From: Cervus elaphus
Taxonomy: Eukaryota > Chordata > Mammalia > Artiodactyla > Cervidae
Assembly (NCBI RefSeq): GCF_910594005.1
Contig: NC_057825.1
Coordinates: 49,879,037-49,943,036, forward strand
DNA length: 64,000 bases
Direction: 5' to 3'
Below, one piece after another: positions 35,629-46,274 of the stretch (positions are counted from its first letter, which is position 1; the number at the start of each line of letters is the position of its first letter). Under the pieces are notes generated by a model, which saw nothing but the letters and a program-made list of their open reading frames with translations, made no database searches and had not been told where the DNA came from. The translations under genes were made by a program, and so were the position numbers.

Positions 35629-35826
35629 CTTCCCTGGTGGCTCAGTGGTAAAGAATCCGCCTGCAAAGCAGGAGACCTGGGTTTGATTCCTGGGTCAGGA
35701 AGATCCCCTGGAGAAGGGAATGGCAACCCACTCCAGGATTCTTGCATGGACAGAGGAGCCTGGCAGGCTATAGTCCATGGGGTTACAAAGAGTTGGATAC
35801 TACTGAGGAACTAACACTGTTACTTT
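35629..35826 (+). repeat. Bov-tA SINE
   Basis: A forward copy with head GGCTTCCCTGGTGGCTCAGT. A short deletion in the body (GGATTCTTGCATGGACAGAG) shortens it. Confidence 0.94.
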
Positions 35827-37590
35827 AAATGAGAAAATGTTAAAGATTTAGCAGGTTGCCAGGCATCCAGTAAACACAATATGTAATAAACACTCCTGTT
35901 GGGGGGCGGGGCAGCAGGATGATGGTTGCCTTTCACAGATGGATCAGGTTGAAGTGGAAGCTTCTCTTTCACACACTCATCATGTGTCTGGTGGACCTAG
36001 ACTCTTAGCACTGTCTTCTTCCTAATGCCTCATCTTTGAGTTAAATTGGTCTCTTGTTCACTCAACAAAAATTTACTTAATCCCTGAACAAGAAATGCTG
36101 TGTCACTTTGAATGAGCTAACCAATTCAGTTAGAACTAAAAAAAACTGAGTGATGTGTTACCTTTAGTTGCATTTCCATTATTACACGATTTCTCCCCTT
36201 CTTCCTTAAACATGTTTGTTCTTTTCTCTTTGTACCTTTTACAATTTTTGAAATAGTGTGCAAAAAAGAATCAATATGAGAAACTCAGATAAAAATGACC
36301 TGGACAGAAAGCAAAAGAGTGAGGCTGAATTCCAAGAAGGACCATTATTTTTAGAATAAAGCACATGCACGCACACACAGACTCAGTTGCAGAGAAATAT
36401 AGATTTCACAGCAAATGCAATCACCATGGAGCAGACAGTGAGACAAAATCACAGAGTGTGTGGTTGTCCTGCAGCTGAGGGACAAATGACAGGATTGCCT
36501 TGGCCAGCTGAAGACAGATTGTCGCATTGTTCCATTAATTGTGTAGAGCTTGGCTTTTCCAGGCCTTTCTGTGGCAGACTAATCCAGCTCTCACTTGCCA
36601 CTGACTGAGCTGTCTCACTTTTATACAAGGCTGCCTAGAATATCTCTGAGAGGTCTCTGCCACACAGAGTTTGCAATACTGAGAACTCTTAATTGAAGAT
36701 AAACACACACTGATGGTGGACATCTAGTAATAAAAAAAAAAAAAAAGAGGGCATTCGTTTAAGGAGATAAATATGCTGGAAGATTCGATCTTTATCCTGG
36801 CTTTGTTTTAAGTCCTGTAAACTGTTGGCAAATCTGGTCTTACATATGAACAACTGCCTTCATTGTTTTATTTGAGAGGAACAAGAAACGATCTCCTGTC
36901 CAAATATACATCACCAAGGTGTTTCAGTACCTGCAATTCTAGAGTTAGAACAATGTCTCTTATTGCCCTGAAAGATCTTTTTTAAGCTGCAAGTATTTCT
37001 AGGCAAAACTGGTATCACCATCCATCCATGCATTTTCTACTGGCATTAGTTTTCACCTTCTCTAAAGAGTTGCTGATAAAAGAGTTAATGGCAGTGGGCT
37101 GAGTGGAAAGGGAACATTTTGATGTTTGGAGATATTTGGGAAAAGTTGGCGTCTATTTGGAATTCTCTGAGGTATCATGGACGCTTCTATGAAAATGAAA
37201 AGAGTGTCAGTCTGGGGGGTGAGGGGAAGGGAAGAACCAAAGGGCAGTAGCAAGCCTGTGATACCAAACTTCGTCGTTGTCAGACTCCGGCTAGAGAATG
37301 AGAGGATATAGGAGTATGAGTGCGGTGTGTTCTCCAGGACTCCTGCTGGAAGACTTACTGACTTTAGTATTTTGAGCAAGGTCAGCCCTGCCTCATCGCA
37401 ACCAATCAGAGGAGGAAAGGGAAATGATAGAGGTAGGAGGGCACAGAATTTAGAAGATGCAATTCCAGGCTTTCAGCAAGCTGCTTAACCTCTCCTGATC
37501 TGAGTCTTCTTGTCTAAATGATGGGACAAGGTTGTGTCTGCCTTCTGTGCTTGTTGGGAGAATTAAAATAAAGAAAATAAAAGAGTACTC
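35827..37590. other. Repeat-poor sequence with a candidate conserved block and a MIR relic
   Basis: About 36360-36700 is clean unique sequence with Sox-type CATTGTTCC and TTAATTG motifs and might be a conserved non-coding element. An A run lies at 36730-36745. A MIR-like relic lies at about 37440-37575 (GCAAGCTGCTTAACCTCTCC). No gene is recognised. Confidence 0.4.
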
Positions 37591-37601
37591 AGTAAACTAT
37601 G

Positions 37602-37871
37602 CGGAGAAGGCAATGGCAACCCACTCCAGTACTCTTGCCTGGAAAACCCCATGGACGGAGGAGCCTGGTAGGCTGCAGTCCATGGGGTCTCGAAGGGTCA
37701 GACACGACTGAGCGACTTCACTTTCACTTTTCACTTTCATGCATTGGAGAAGGAACTGGCAACCCACTCCAGTGTTCTTGCCTGGAGAATCCCAGGGACG
37801 GCGGAGCCTGGTGGGCTGCCGTCTATGGGGTTGCACAGAGTTGGACACGACTGAAGCGACTTAGCAGCAGC
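37602..37871 (+). repeat. Bov-A2 dimeric SINE
   Basis: Two Bov-A monomers stand in tandem (each starting near GAGAAGG and reading GGCAACCCACTCCAGT), without a tRNA-derived head. They are joined by a CACTTTCACTTTTCACTTTC linker. An 11-base duplication with one mismatch, AGTAAACTATG (37591-37601) and AGTAAATTATG (37872-37882), flanks it. The 213-residue open frame crossing this repeat is a by-product. Confidence 0.93.
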
Positions 37872-38104
37872 AGTAAATTATGGAGTACTCAGAGACAAAT
37901 GCCAAGTCCATCTAAGCTAGTACATCTTTCTCACAATCAGCTCCACCAGGGGGAGTCAGTGAGGCCAGGGCCTCCTCACTTAACAGTGACCCCCATCTGG
38001 CCCTGCCGCCCACCAGCCCACAATGGTTTCTTACAGAGCTCTAGTCAGACCTGTGAATCTCACTCATTGCTGAGCTACAAATGTGGCAATTCTTGTGACC
38101 CTCT

Positions 38105-38285
38105 AGCTCGGTGTTTCTCAGCCTTGACTGAACTTCACAATCCCCTGGGAAGTTTTGAAATATTTCCTCATCAAGACCACACTCCAGATCAATTAAACCT
38201 GCATCTCTGGGGGAGGGACCTGGGCATTACTATTTATTAAAGCCCTCAAGTGGCTTCAGTGTGCCGCCAGGGTTGAGAAGCATTT
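38105..38285 (+). mobile_element. MER5A-like hAT-Charlie MITE
   Basis: The order GGTGTTTCTCAGCC, CACAATCCCCTGGGAAG, CTGCATCTCTGGGGGAGG, then a terminal GGGTTGAGAAG matches the short non-autonomous hAT element MER5A. Ancient, with diverged termini. Confidence 0.65.
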
Positions 38286-39351
38286 TCCTAGCTGAGCAAA
38301 AAAGAAAGAGGGATACAGCTAGAAATTCTTTTTTCTCATAAAGCAAGGAGAAAAATGGCTTCCCAACATGACGTTGAGAAGAGGCAAATAGCCAACCCAG
38401 TAGATCAGAATAAGGAAAGAAATTAAAAGGAGTTTTGGAGTAAAGTTGGTGTATCACAACTACATACGATGATTATTTGATCAACATAAAGCACAAATCT
38501 TGAAACTCCCTTTTTGCTATCTTTTTTTCCTCTCTCTTCCCCTCCCCATCTGCCACAACTTTAACTTTTATTTTTCCCTGATCTCTCCCTCTCTCCATCC
38601 CTCCTCCTTCCACTCATTTTATTAAATGACTCTGAATTCCTAGTATTAATTATAGCCACTTACTCAAATCTAGTAAGTTATTCCAAGAGTCCTGTACTTC
38701 TTCCCTGCCCCCACCCTAACCCACCCCCACCACAGTGGTGTTCTTCAGCCTTTTTGCTGTTCCTGCTTCAATGCAGACCCCTGTGTCTCCCCTTCTCATG
38801 CGTGGGTGAGTGTGAGTGCCTGCGTCCTCTCTAGGGTTTCCTTTCATCTTCCTGCACATTCTAAAAGCCCTATTTTCCACCCACACATGCCTGCACTTTC
38901 TCATCTGTTTTCTAGTATTCCCACCTCCCCCTCTGAAGCCCCTGTCTTTGTGATTTTTTATCTACCTTTTCTCATTCAGATGCAGGCAAGCCTGATGAAT
39001 CAGAATATCTGGGGAATGGGAGTTCAGGGGAATTTTAATTTTCTGGTTAAGTGGTACTAGCTTGAAAACTACTTTTGTTTTATGTTTTATTGTTCGGGGA
39101 AAATGATAAAATAGAAGCCCAGAACCAGAATGGTCCTAAGGGAATACCCGAAGGCAAAGAGAGAGAGAGAGAGGGGCTCACTGCAGCTTAGATGAGAATG
39201 AGGTGGACTCAAGGCCTGTGAGTACCAGCAACAGGTCTAAAGACCATCTCTCCTGACTTCAAGACTGGGTTTCTCCCAGAACACTCTCTTGACTTGGCCT
39301 GCAGAATTTTTGATTAACTAGGACCCATCAAAAGTAAATTACATTTGGGGG
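38286..39351. other. Unassigned, pyrimidine-rich in part
   Basis: The stretch at about 38515-38620 and 38695-38740 is CT/CCACCC-rich. A GAGAGA run lies at 39158-39174. No gene or repeat family is recognised. Confidence 0.4.
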
Positions 39352-39475
39352 GACTTTCCTAGTGGTCCAGTGGTTAAGACTACATGCTTCCAAAGCAGGT
39401 GGGGGTGAGTTCATCCCTAGTCAGAGAACCACGATTCCATACGCCACGTGGCACGGCCAATAAATAAATAAGTAA
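39352..39475 (+). repeat. CHR-type SINE
   Basis: A forward copy with head GACTTTCCTAGTGGTCCAGT and a tail of AATAAATAAATAAG units. Truncated in the body. Confidence 0.88.
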
Positions 39476-39671
39476 ACTACACTTTTAAGTGAACTCTCCA
39501 GTTCTCCTAATGCCGTAGGCCTATGAACTTCACTTATCAATGTGGCCTGGCTGGCCCCAAATGCCTTTCAGTCTGTGATGCCTTAATCTCTAGATCCTCG
39601 TGCTTCTAGGTTCTGAGACCAGGTCTCTGATTGATAGGTCCACCACTCACTAGACTAAGCACGTTGATTTT
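39476..39671. other. Spacer
   Basis: Short unassigned sequence between the CHR SINE and an L1 fragment. Confidence 0.4.
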
Positions 39672-39835
39672 TTTTTTCATAAACTTTTTATTTTGTATTG
39701 GAGTATAGCCAATTAACAGTTTTGTGGTAGTTTCAGGTGAAGGGCAAAGGGACTCGGCCATACATATACATGTATCCATTCTCCCCCAAACTCCCCTCCC
39801 ATCCAGGCTACTACATAACATTGAGCAGGGTTCCA
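39672..39835 (-). mobile_element. L1 LINE 3' end, short
   Basis: Reverse L1 3' end (TATTGGAGTATAGCCAATTAAC, given here in part, then CCATACATATACATGTATCC). It is severely 5'-truncated. A degenerate CCTTGATTTTT/CGTTGATTTTT pair at its ends may be the target duplication. Confidence 0.85.
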
Positions 39836-40299
39836 TGTAAGCCCCTTGATTTTTAAAGTGAAAGCCTACTTACACCTCGGAGACATTCCAGGTTTGGTTG
39901 GAGCAGGGAAAAAGCCCAGGCAGAGGGGCTGAATTTATACAGACATCAGAACTCCTCCTGGAAGGAATATCAAGTGTCTCATTTTCCCTCTTGTTAATTA
40001 AATATCCACTGTTAACTTGACATTTTTTTTTTTCTGTTTCCTAAATGAAGTCTTAGCAGAGAAAAAGTGGGTCAGTGGAGGGCTCTGACAAGTTTTGTCC
40101 CAGTTAATTTAAGTTTTGCCATATGTTCTTTGAGAAGCATGCGCTAACTACAGGTCCTCGTGCTGATTAGCAACCAACCTGAGGGGTTTTCATTTAGATT
40201 TCCAGTACTTTCTCAAGAGAGAGCAACATGAGAAGGCATTAGATCTAGGTGAACCACTCCAAGCAAAACTGGAATGCAACATGGTGGTGTTGATGGCAT
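39836..40299. other. Unassigned sequence
   Basis: Includes a T run at 40024-40034. No gene or repeat is recognised. Confidence 0.4.
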
Positions 40300-40530
40300 T
40301 GTTACTCTATACCAGGGAGCAGAGTTTCTCAATTTCAGGCACCCTTGACATTTTAGGGTAAATGGTTCTTTGTTAAGAGGAACTTCCCCTACACTGCAGA
40401 ATGTTCAGCAGGATCCATGACCTATACTCATTAAAGGTTGGTAGCATCCAACCCCCCTGCATGAAAATCACAAATGTTTCCAAACATTATATTAATTGGG
40501 TGGCAGATTTGCTCCTGATTGAGAACCACC
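40300..40530 (-). mobile_element. MER20-like hAT-Charlie MITE
   Basis: The order GTTTCTCAATTTCAGGCACC, TTGACATTTTAGGG, AATGTTCAGCAGGATCC, CACAAATGTTTCCAAACATT, then GATTGAGAACCACC matches MER20, an ancient hAT element of placental mammals. Nearly full length. Confidence 0.82.
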
Positions 40531-40942
40531 ACCTTCGAGACATAGTCCATGTAATAACCAAGAAGAGAAGGTGAATAAACCCCCAATAATAATATATAGA
40601 TACTAGATACATGCTACACCTTAGTGTCTCTGAGTCTAAAGTCATCTGGTTAGTGGCTAGACGGGATGATTAACTGAACTTTCTGCTCCTGGAAGCCTGT
40701 GAGAGGTTTCCTCTGTTGACATAGTCCTGCATGACCTGATAACCAGAGGCCAGAGCAATCAAAGTCAGGGTGAAAATTCCTGGAGGCGAGCATTGCACCC
40801 ATGTCATCCACCAAGAATATGGTGAGCATGTACCCTAGCCCAGGCAAGTCCTAGCGTCTTTGCTGGCTAGAGGAGTGGAGAAGGCACCCATTCAAGGAAA
40901 TTAGAAAGAGGCCATAGTTGAAAGTCTGAGCTTTCATACTGG
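40531..40942. other. Unassigned sequence
   Basis: No gene or repeat is recognised. Confidence 0.4.
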
Positions 40943-41158
40943 GATTATCTGGTGGCTCAGTGGTAAAGAATCTGCCTGCCAATGCAGGAAATGCAGGTTC
41001 AGTCACTGGGTTGAGAAGATTCCCTGGAGAAGGAAATGGCAACCCACTCCAGTATTCTTGCCTGGGAAATCCCATGGACAGAGGAGCCTGGCAGGCTGTA
41101 GTCCTTAAGGTTGCAAAAGAGTTGGACATAATTTAGCGACTAAACAACAACATTAACA
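40943..41158 (+). repeat. Bov-tA SINE
   Basis: A forward copy with CTGGTGGCTCAGTGGTAAAG and tail GACTAAACAACAACATTAAC. Confidence 0.93.
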
Positions 41159-41179
41159 ACATAGTTGAAAGGCCATCAG

Positions 41180-41330
41180 AGTGAATGCCCTGTGCTTCCA
41201 ATTACTGGCTGGGTGACTTTCTACAAAAGCACTCAACCTCTCTAAGCCTCAGGTTGCTCATGTAAAAATAAGGTCCAGATAAAGATTCTTATACCAAGTA
41301 ACCACTCAGTAAGTGTGTTTCCTCTGTCTC
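41180..41330 (+). repeat. MIR SINE
   Basis: MIR-like TACTGGCTGGGTGACTTTCT, then CTCAACCTCTCTAAGCCTCAG and ATGTAAAAATAAGG. Confidence 0.85.
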
Positions 41331-41954
41331 ACTTACAACTCCAACTCAGCATTTAGGATAATAGTAATGGTAATAGTCAGGCTTTTGTTTTGAGTAAAAT
41401 TCCAGAAGCGGCTTTCAATTAAGGAAGGCCAGGAAATGGGGCCCAGTTATAAGAGAAAGAATTTTGCCTCCTAGAATCCCTGGGAAAAAGTCAGAGTAGA
41501 GCATTTATTAATGCAGAAATGTTTTGCAACCCTGAGGTGGAACTTTTTAGTTAGGTGCATGTTCTCAGAAGAATGCTTTGCTGGCTTTTACCACTAGGTA
41601 GCAGGCATACACCCTCCTATGGCATTGGCATGAGGAGCCCAGAAGATTCCCCAGCCTGCAAAGCCTCTATCAGCTCATTAACTAATGCCTGAAAATGCCA
41701 TCAGCCACCTCAGCCCTTTACATGTTGTGATTGATTTTATCAGTTAAATAAAACTGATTCTGAGTTTAAGTTTGATCATGGAAGAAGAAAGTAGGAGTAT
41801 AATTAATGCTGGGGGATATAGTTATATAATGGGATCATGTGTATGTGGTTATACATGTGGAGATATATATATATATATATATATAACAATGTAGTATGTG
41901 TATGTGGCTATTTTGTGTCATGTTATGTCATTTACATATAAGTATGCACATGTG
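41331..41954. other. Unassigned sequence with a (TA)n microsatellite
   Basis: A pure AT tract lies at about 41863-41885. No gene or repeat family is recognised. Confidence 0.45.
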
Positions 41955-42200
41955 TGGGCTTCCCAGGTAGCACTAGTGGTTAAAAAAAAAACAAAAACAA
42001 AAAACACCCACCTGCCAGTGTAGGAGACAAAAGAGACACCAGTTCCATCCTTGGGTGGAGAAGATCCCTTGCAGGAGGGTATGGCAACCCACTCCAATGT
42101 TTTTGCCTGGAGAATCAATCCCATGAACAGAGGGGCCTGGCGGGCTACAGTCCATAGGGTTGCAAAGAGTCAGACACAACTGAAGCAACTTAGCACACAC
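41955..42200 (+). repeat. Bov-tA SINE with an A-rich insertion
   Basis: A forward copy. An extra A-rich stretch (AAAAAAAAAACAAAAACAAA, about 41982-42006) sits inside the tRNA-derived left part, between the A-box-like and B-box-like regions. The rest of the body is normal. Confidence 0.92.
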
Positions 42201-45200
42201 ATGTATATGTGTATCCCTAAACTTTTCCCAAAATATACTTCAGGCACCTGTGTAATAGTCATATTCCAGTTAATTCCTTGCTATTTAGCATTCCATCGAC
42301 GGCAAGCCCAAATCAACCAACAACAACCATCTATCTAGAGGAAATAATTGATGCTTATTTTGACTCCCCCCGAAACATTATAATATCCATTTTCCAAAAC
42401 AGATGCAAATTCTGGTCTCTTGGTAAAGCTGCGTGTGAGAAGGGTATCTGATGCCTTTCACTTTCCCAGGGTGTGTGATCCACCAGTGCCCTCTTCTCTA
42501 ATGCGTGGCTACGCCAGACAGAATGTAGGCTGAACTTGCTGACAGCTCGGTGACTACAGCCCAGGAACACAGGAAGCCCCTAAACCTTCCAGCGATCCGT
42601 GTGCAGTTGCTCCGGAAACCTGGGAGAAGTAACAAGTGGTGTCTGCCCCTCTAATGACCTACACGTTCATGAATGTGTTGTTTAATATTAAGTCTCCTTC
42701 CTGAAGGCAGAGAGGAAGGTGAGGCACGCTTAGACTTTGAAGAGCTTCAGAGAATATTGAAAAAAGGATTTTAAACGTTTCCTTTCACCAGAATAACCTT
42801 TCCTCTGTGATGGCAACCTTGCAGTCTTGAGAACCTGAGCTTCCAGGGTGGTTTCAACTCTCAGAGCTGGAGTCTGAGCCCCAAAGACTGCCTTTCCTGG
42901 GAGTGAAGGCCAGAGAAAGGGTTTCATCTAACCGGCTCCCTCTGGTAGAACCTAAAAAAAAAAACCTACCAGGGCTAAGACTGGTCTGAGAGTGTCATTT
43001 GTCATTTCAAAAGACTTTTTCTTTTCCTTATATAAATATTCAAGAAACCTCTATACCAGGGCTGAACTTTAATCAGCTGGGAAGGTAGTGCAAATGGAGG
43101 GTTAATCCATCACAATGCCCAGGAAGAGACCTGAATCCTGGCTTTAAATTCTTTCCAGACAGCACAGGACAATGAGATTAGCACCCTCCGTGGGAAGAAC
43201 CACCACCAAAAAACAAGGTGCTACACCTTTAAAAATCAGATTCTCTTTGAAATGCTCAGTAGTTTCCTTAGAGGGGGTCAGAGCAAGTTTGTTGAAGCTT
43301 AAAGATCAATTAATTTAAGAAAGAAAAGATTTCAAGTGTCATAAAACCTTAGTTAAAACTTATCGGATTTCCCTCATTCTTGCCTCCCCTCCCACTTCTA
43401 TTCTCCAAAGCAAGAAGTGCAGGAGCATGAAATGGGATGAGCTGAATTTCTCTGTTTGTGTAGAAAACATATTTGCTTGCCTACAAAGACAGCGCAGACA
43501 CACAGGCACACATGCGCACACACAAAGTAAGAACATAGCTTTGCATGACCATCGGTAGTTCTCCAGGTCTCAGAGTACAGAGTCCTCTCTACAATAATAT
43601 TTCTTTGGATTTACATGGACTTCAGATCTTCGGTATACGTGGTGTTTAGTCATATGGGGAGGAGTGGGAGTGTCAGCAGCATATAACAAAGCATGATTAT
43701 TCTCTCATTTTTTTCTCATGGCCACATTTTAAAAAGAAGAGTGAAGGAGACAAAAAAGTCTTCAGGATAGGAGATTCTCCAGTTTCCAGTCTCCACATTT
43801 CTAGGGCTTAGGGTGGATCTCTGCCTCTCCTGTTTTCCAGAAAGGCTCAGCTTCTGGAAGCTTTCCCTACAAGCACACCAACAGGGCCCTTAATGCACCA
43901 AACCAGAGCAGCTTTTGGCACTGGATCCCAGTAGGCTTCTTAGGAGGAGATTAAATCAACGGAATCCAAGGATTGACTCCTACAGTTGCACAATCAGGGA
44001 ATTTTTTTTTTTTTTCCCCAGAAAATCAGTTGTCTTCTCGAGGTCTCTTCAGTGGAATTTCATTATAGATGTCCCTGGAACCCCTGCCCTCCAAGATGGT
44101 ATTTACAATGGCATCCCCAAATGATCATAAAGACTGAATCCAAAACCCCCTCCTTGAAGTTATCAAGGCACCTCTCTTCTAGAACATTAGTAGTCTAAAT
44201 GGGTGCTGTATGCATAGTATATGTCATAAAGTCATGTTTTAATTATAAACAAAATAAGATGAGGTCTCTTGATCAGAAAGAATGAGTTTATGGTATGTGT
44301 GTGCATGTGTGTGTGTATATGTATATATATGTAAGGAGCTATCTACCAAGGCTTAACATCTTAGAGACATTTGCAAAATATTTCTCTTGAAAGAGCTTCT
44401 TAGTCTCTTAGAAGCAGTATTCTTAGGCACAGTGATTTCTCCATAGGTGGAAGAGAAATCTACCTTCAATCCTCAGCTTAAGTAAACCTCCTGGTGATGC
44501 CATTCTGCATTTCAAACAGCTGACTTTGCCTCTTTAGATGGGTGACTGGAAGTATTTGCATTTTGGGAGAGGGTGATGTATCTTTTCTCCCCCCATCCCT
44601 CTTCCTGCTATTCCGACTTCTCTCTCTCTCAAAAGAAAAGGGAAAATAGAAAGATGCCTGTCTGCAGGATCATTCAGAGAGGTTAAGTACCTGAGTTTGA
44701 GGAAGACTTTTAAACTCCAGACAATATTAGTTCACCAGTTTTCACTCGTGATAGTTTATTTCAATCATGCATTTACTTAAATTGCTAGCTAGTGGAAGAC
44801 CCCTCCCATCCACCACACCTCCTCCCCTTTTCCTTCCCTGCACCCACCGCCTGGTACCACTTTTAAGTTTAGTTCAATTAACAGTCTACATCTCTATGGA
44901 CCTGGAAACCTATGAAGGTTGGCAAGGGGCAGTCATTGACCCCAACACAGAAAAAACCTAAAACATCACAGGGAAAGCAAGCATTACACAACAGGGTAAT
45001 CGGAAGAGAGACAGCTTTTCCATACTGGGTTAACAAATTATTCCCATCTCAGTAATATCGGAAGATAGGCTCAAAAGCTCATCTTTCCCATTCTACCCCA
45101 CCCCCATCACTTCCTTATGAGCCTGCCTGTAAAGTCTCCTGCTTCAGGCAGCACCCAGGTAGGCATTCAGCCCGAGGTAGACTGTTCCCCACTGTTCCCA

Positions 45201-45920
45201 CTGTTCCCCACAGCAGCTAGGAGTGTGTTGTCCCCGGGAGAGCCTCAGCCTGCTGCAGTCTTAGCAATATGCTCCAGGAAGCACAGCTCTCATCACCAAG
45301 CGTTTGGATTCCGCCTTATTTCCCTGAGTCAACCCACAGGAGAGCAGGAGCTGAGGGTCTTTCACTCGGAAGAGTATGGAAAAGGGGCACAAATGTTACT
45401 AAGTCTGGTGAATCAAAGGCACAGAAGAACAGAGGCATTTGGGGGTGAGGTTTTGAATTGATTTGAAAGATGCTTTGTATTAAGTGCAAAAACGTTTCTT
45501 GTTCATAGAATAAACTGTCTGGCACTGCCTTTTAAAAAGCATTTGCAATGATCTCTGCCTTCAAGGCTCATCAAGGATGCTCAGTCCTCAGTTCACCTTT
45601 CACTTGCTTTAAAGTGGCTAAATTACACTGCGCTCCCCCAAACATAATATAGAGGGTCTGACTTTTTTCAGTCCTTAATCATGTGGGGTACATCCACCTG
45701 ATAAGCTGTTTGTCCTTCTTAATGTCTCAAAATGAGCCTGGCTACTTTGCTCTTGAATTTCTGGATTTTCCCTCTGGCCACTAGATCACCCCTATACACA
45801 CACCCATGCACACACCCACCCACACACACACACAGAGGTAGGAAATTGTAACTGTTACTTCTCTCTTAACACAGGTAACAATTCATTTAGGTTACACCAG
45901 TCTGTAAAAACTGTAAATGC
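42201..45920. other. Repeat-poor sequence downstream of LRRTM1
   Basis: No ruminant SINE, BovB or L1 is recognised. Simple repeats only: TG/TA at about 44296-44332, CACACA at about 45796-45836, T runs near 44000, and a triplicated ACTGTTCCC unit at 45181-45210. This may include part of a longer LRRTM1 3' UTR. No other gene is recognised. Confidence 0.5.
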
Positions 45921-45923
45921 TAT

Positions 45924-45929
45924 TTTATT
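45924..45929 (-). terminator. LRRTM1: Candidate LRRTM1 poly(A) signal
   Basis: TTTATT on the plus strand reads AATAAA on the minus strand. It is the first such hexamer about 350 bases downstream of the LRRTM1 stop codon. Longer 3' ends using signals further left are equally possible. Confidence 0.4.
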
Positions 45930-46274
45930 TTAAACATTTTAAGTTTACAAAAAAAAAAAAAATCAATGATTGGTACCTTTTTACACTCTCAGATTCCTGA
46001 ATATGGACAGATCTTCAAAGGGAGGAAGGAGTTTTCATATGAAATTTAAGATAGACTGTCCTGAAGGTTGTGGGGTGGGGTTTTGTTGTGTTTGATGTCA
46101 TTTTTTTTTTTTTAAAGACACAATAAAGCTAAAATGTCAAGTCTCTGGGAGTGATCCCCTTACAGTTTCAGTCAAGGAGCGTATCAGAGCACAGACCCCA
46201 GCCTGGCACTCGCCGGCCCGCCCCGGTTGTCCAGGCGTATTTGGTAGCGCACGGGTTGAGAGTCTCCAGGGCAA

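Noticed and set aside
37599..38240. A 213-residue plus-strand frame
   Set aside because: Its first half is translated Bov-A2 SINE and the rest is unique or MER5A sequence. There is no domain or family resemblance.
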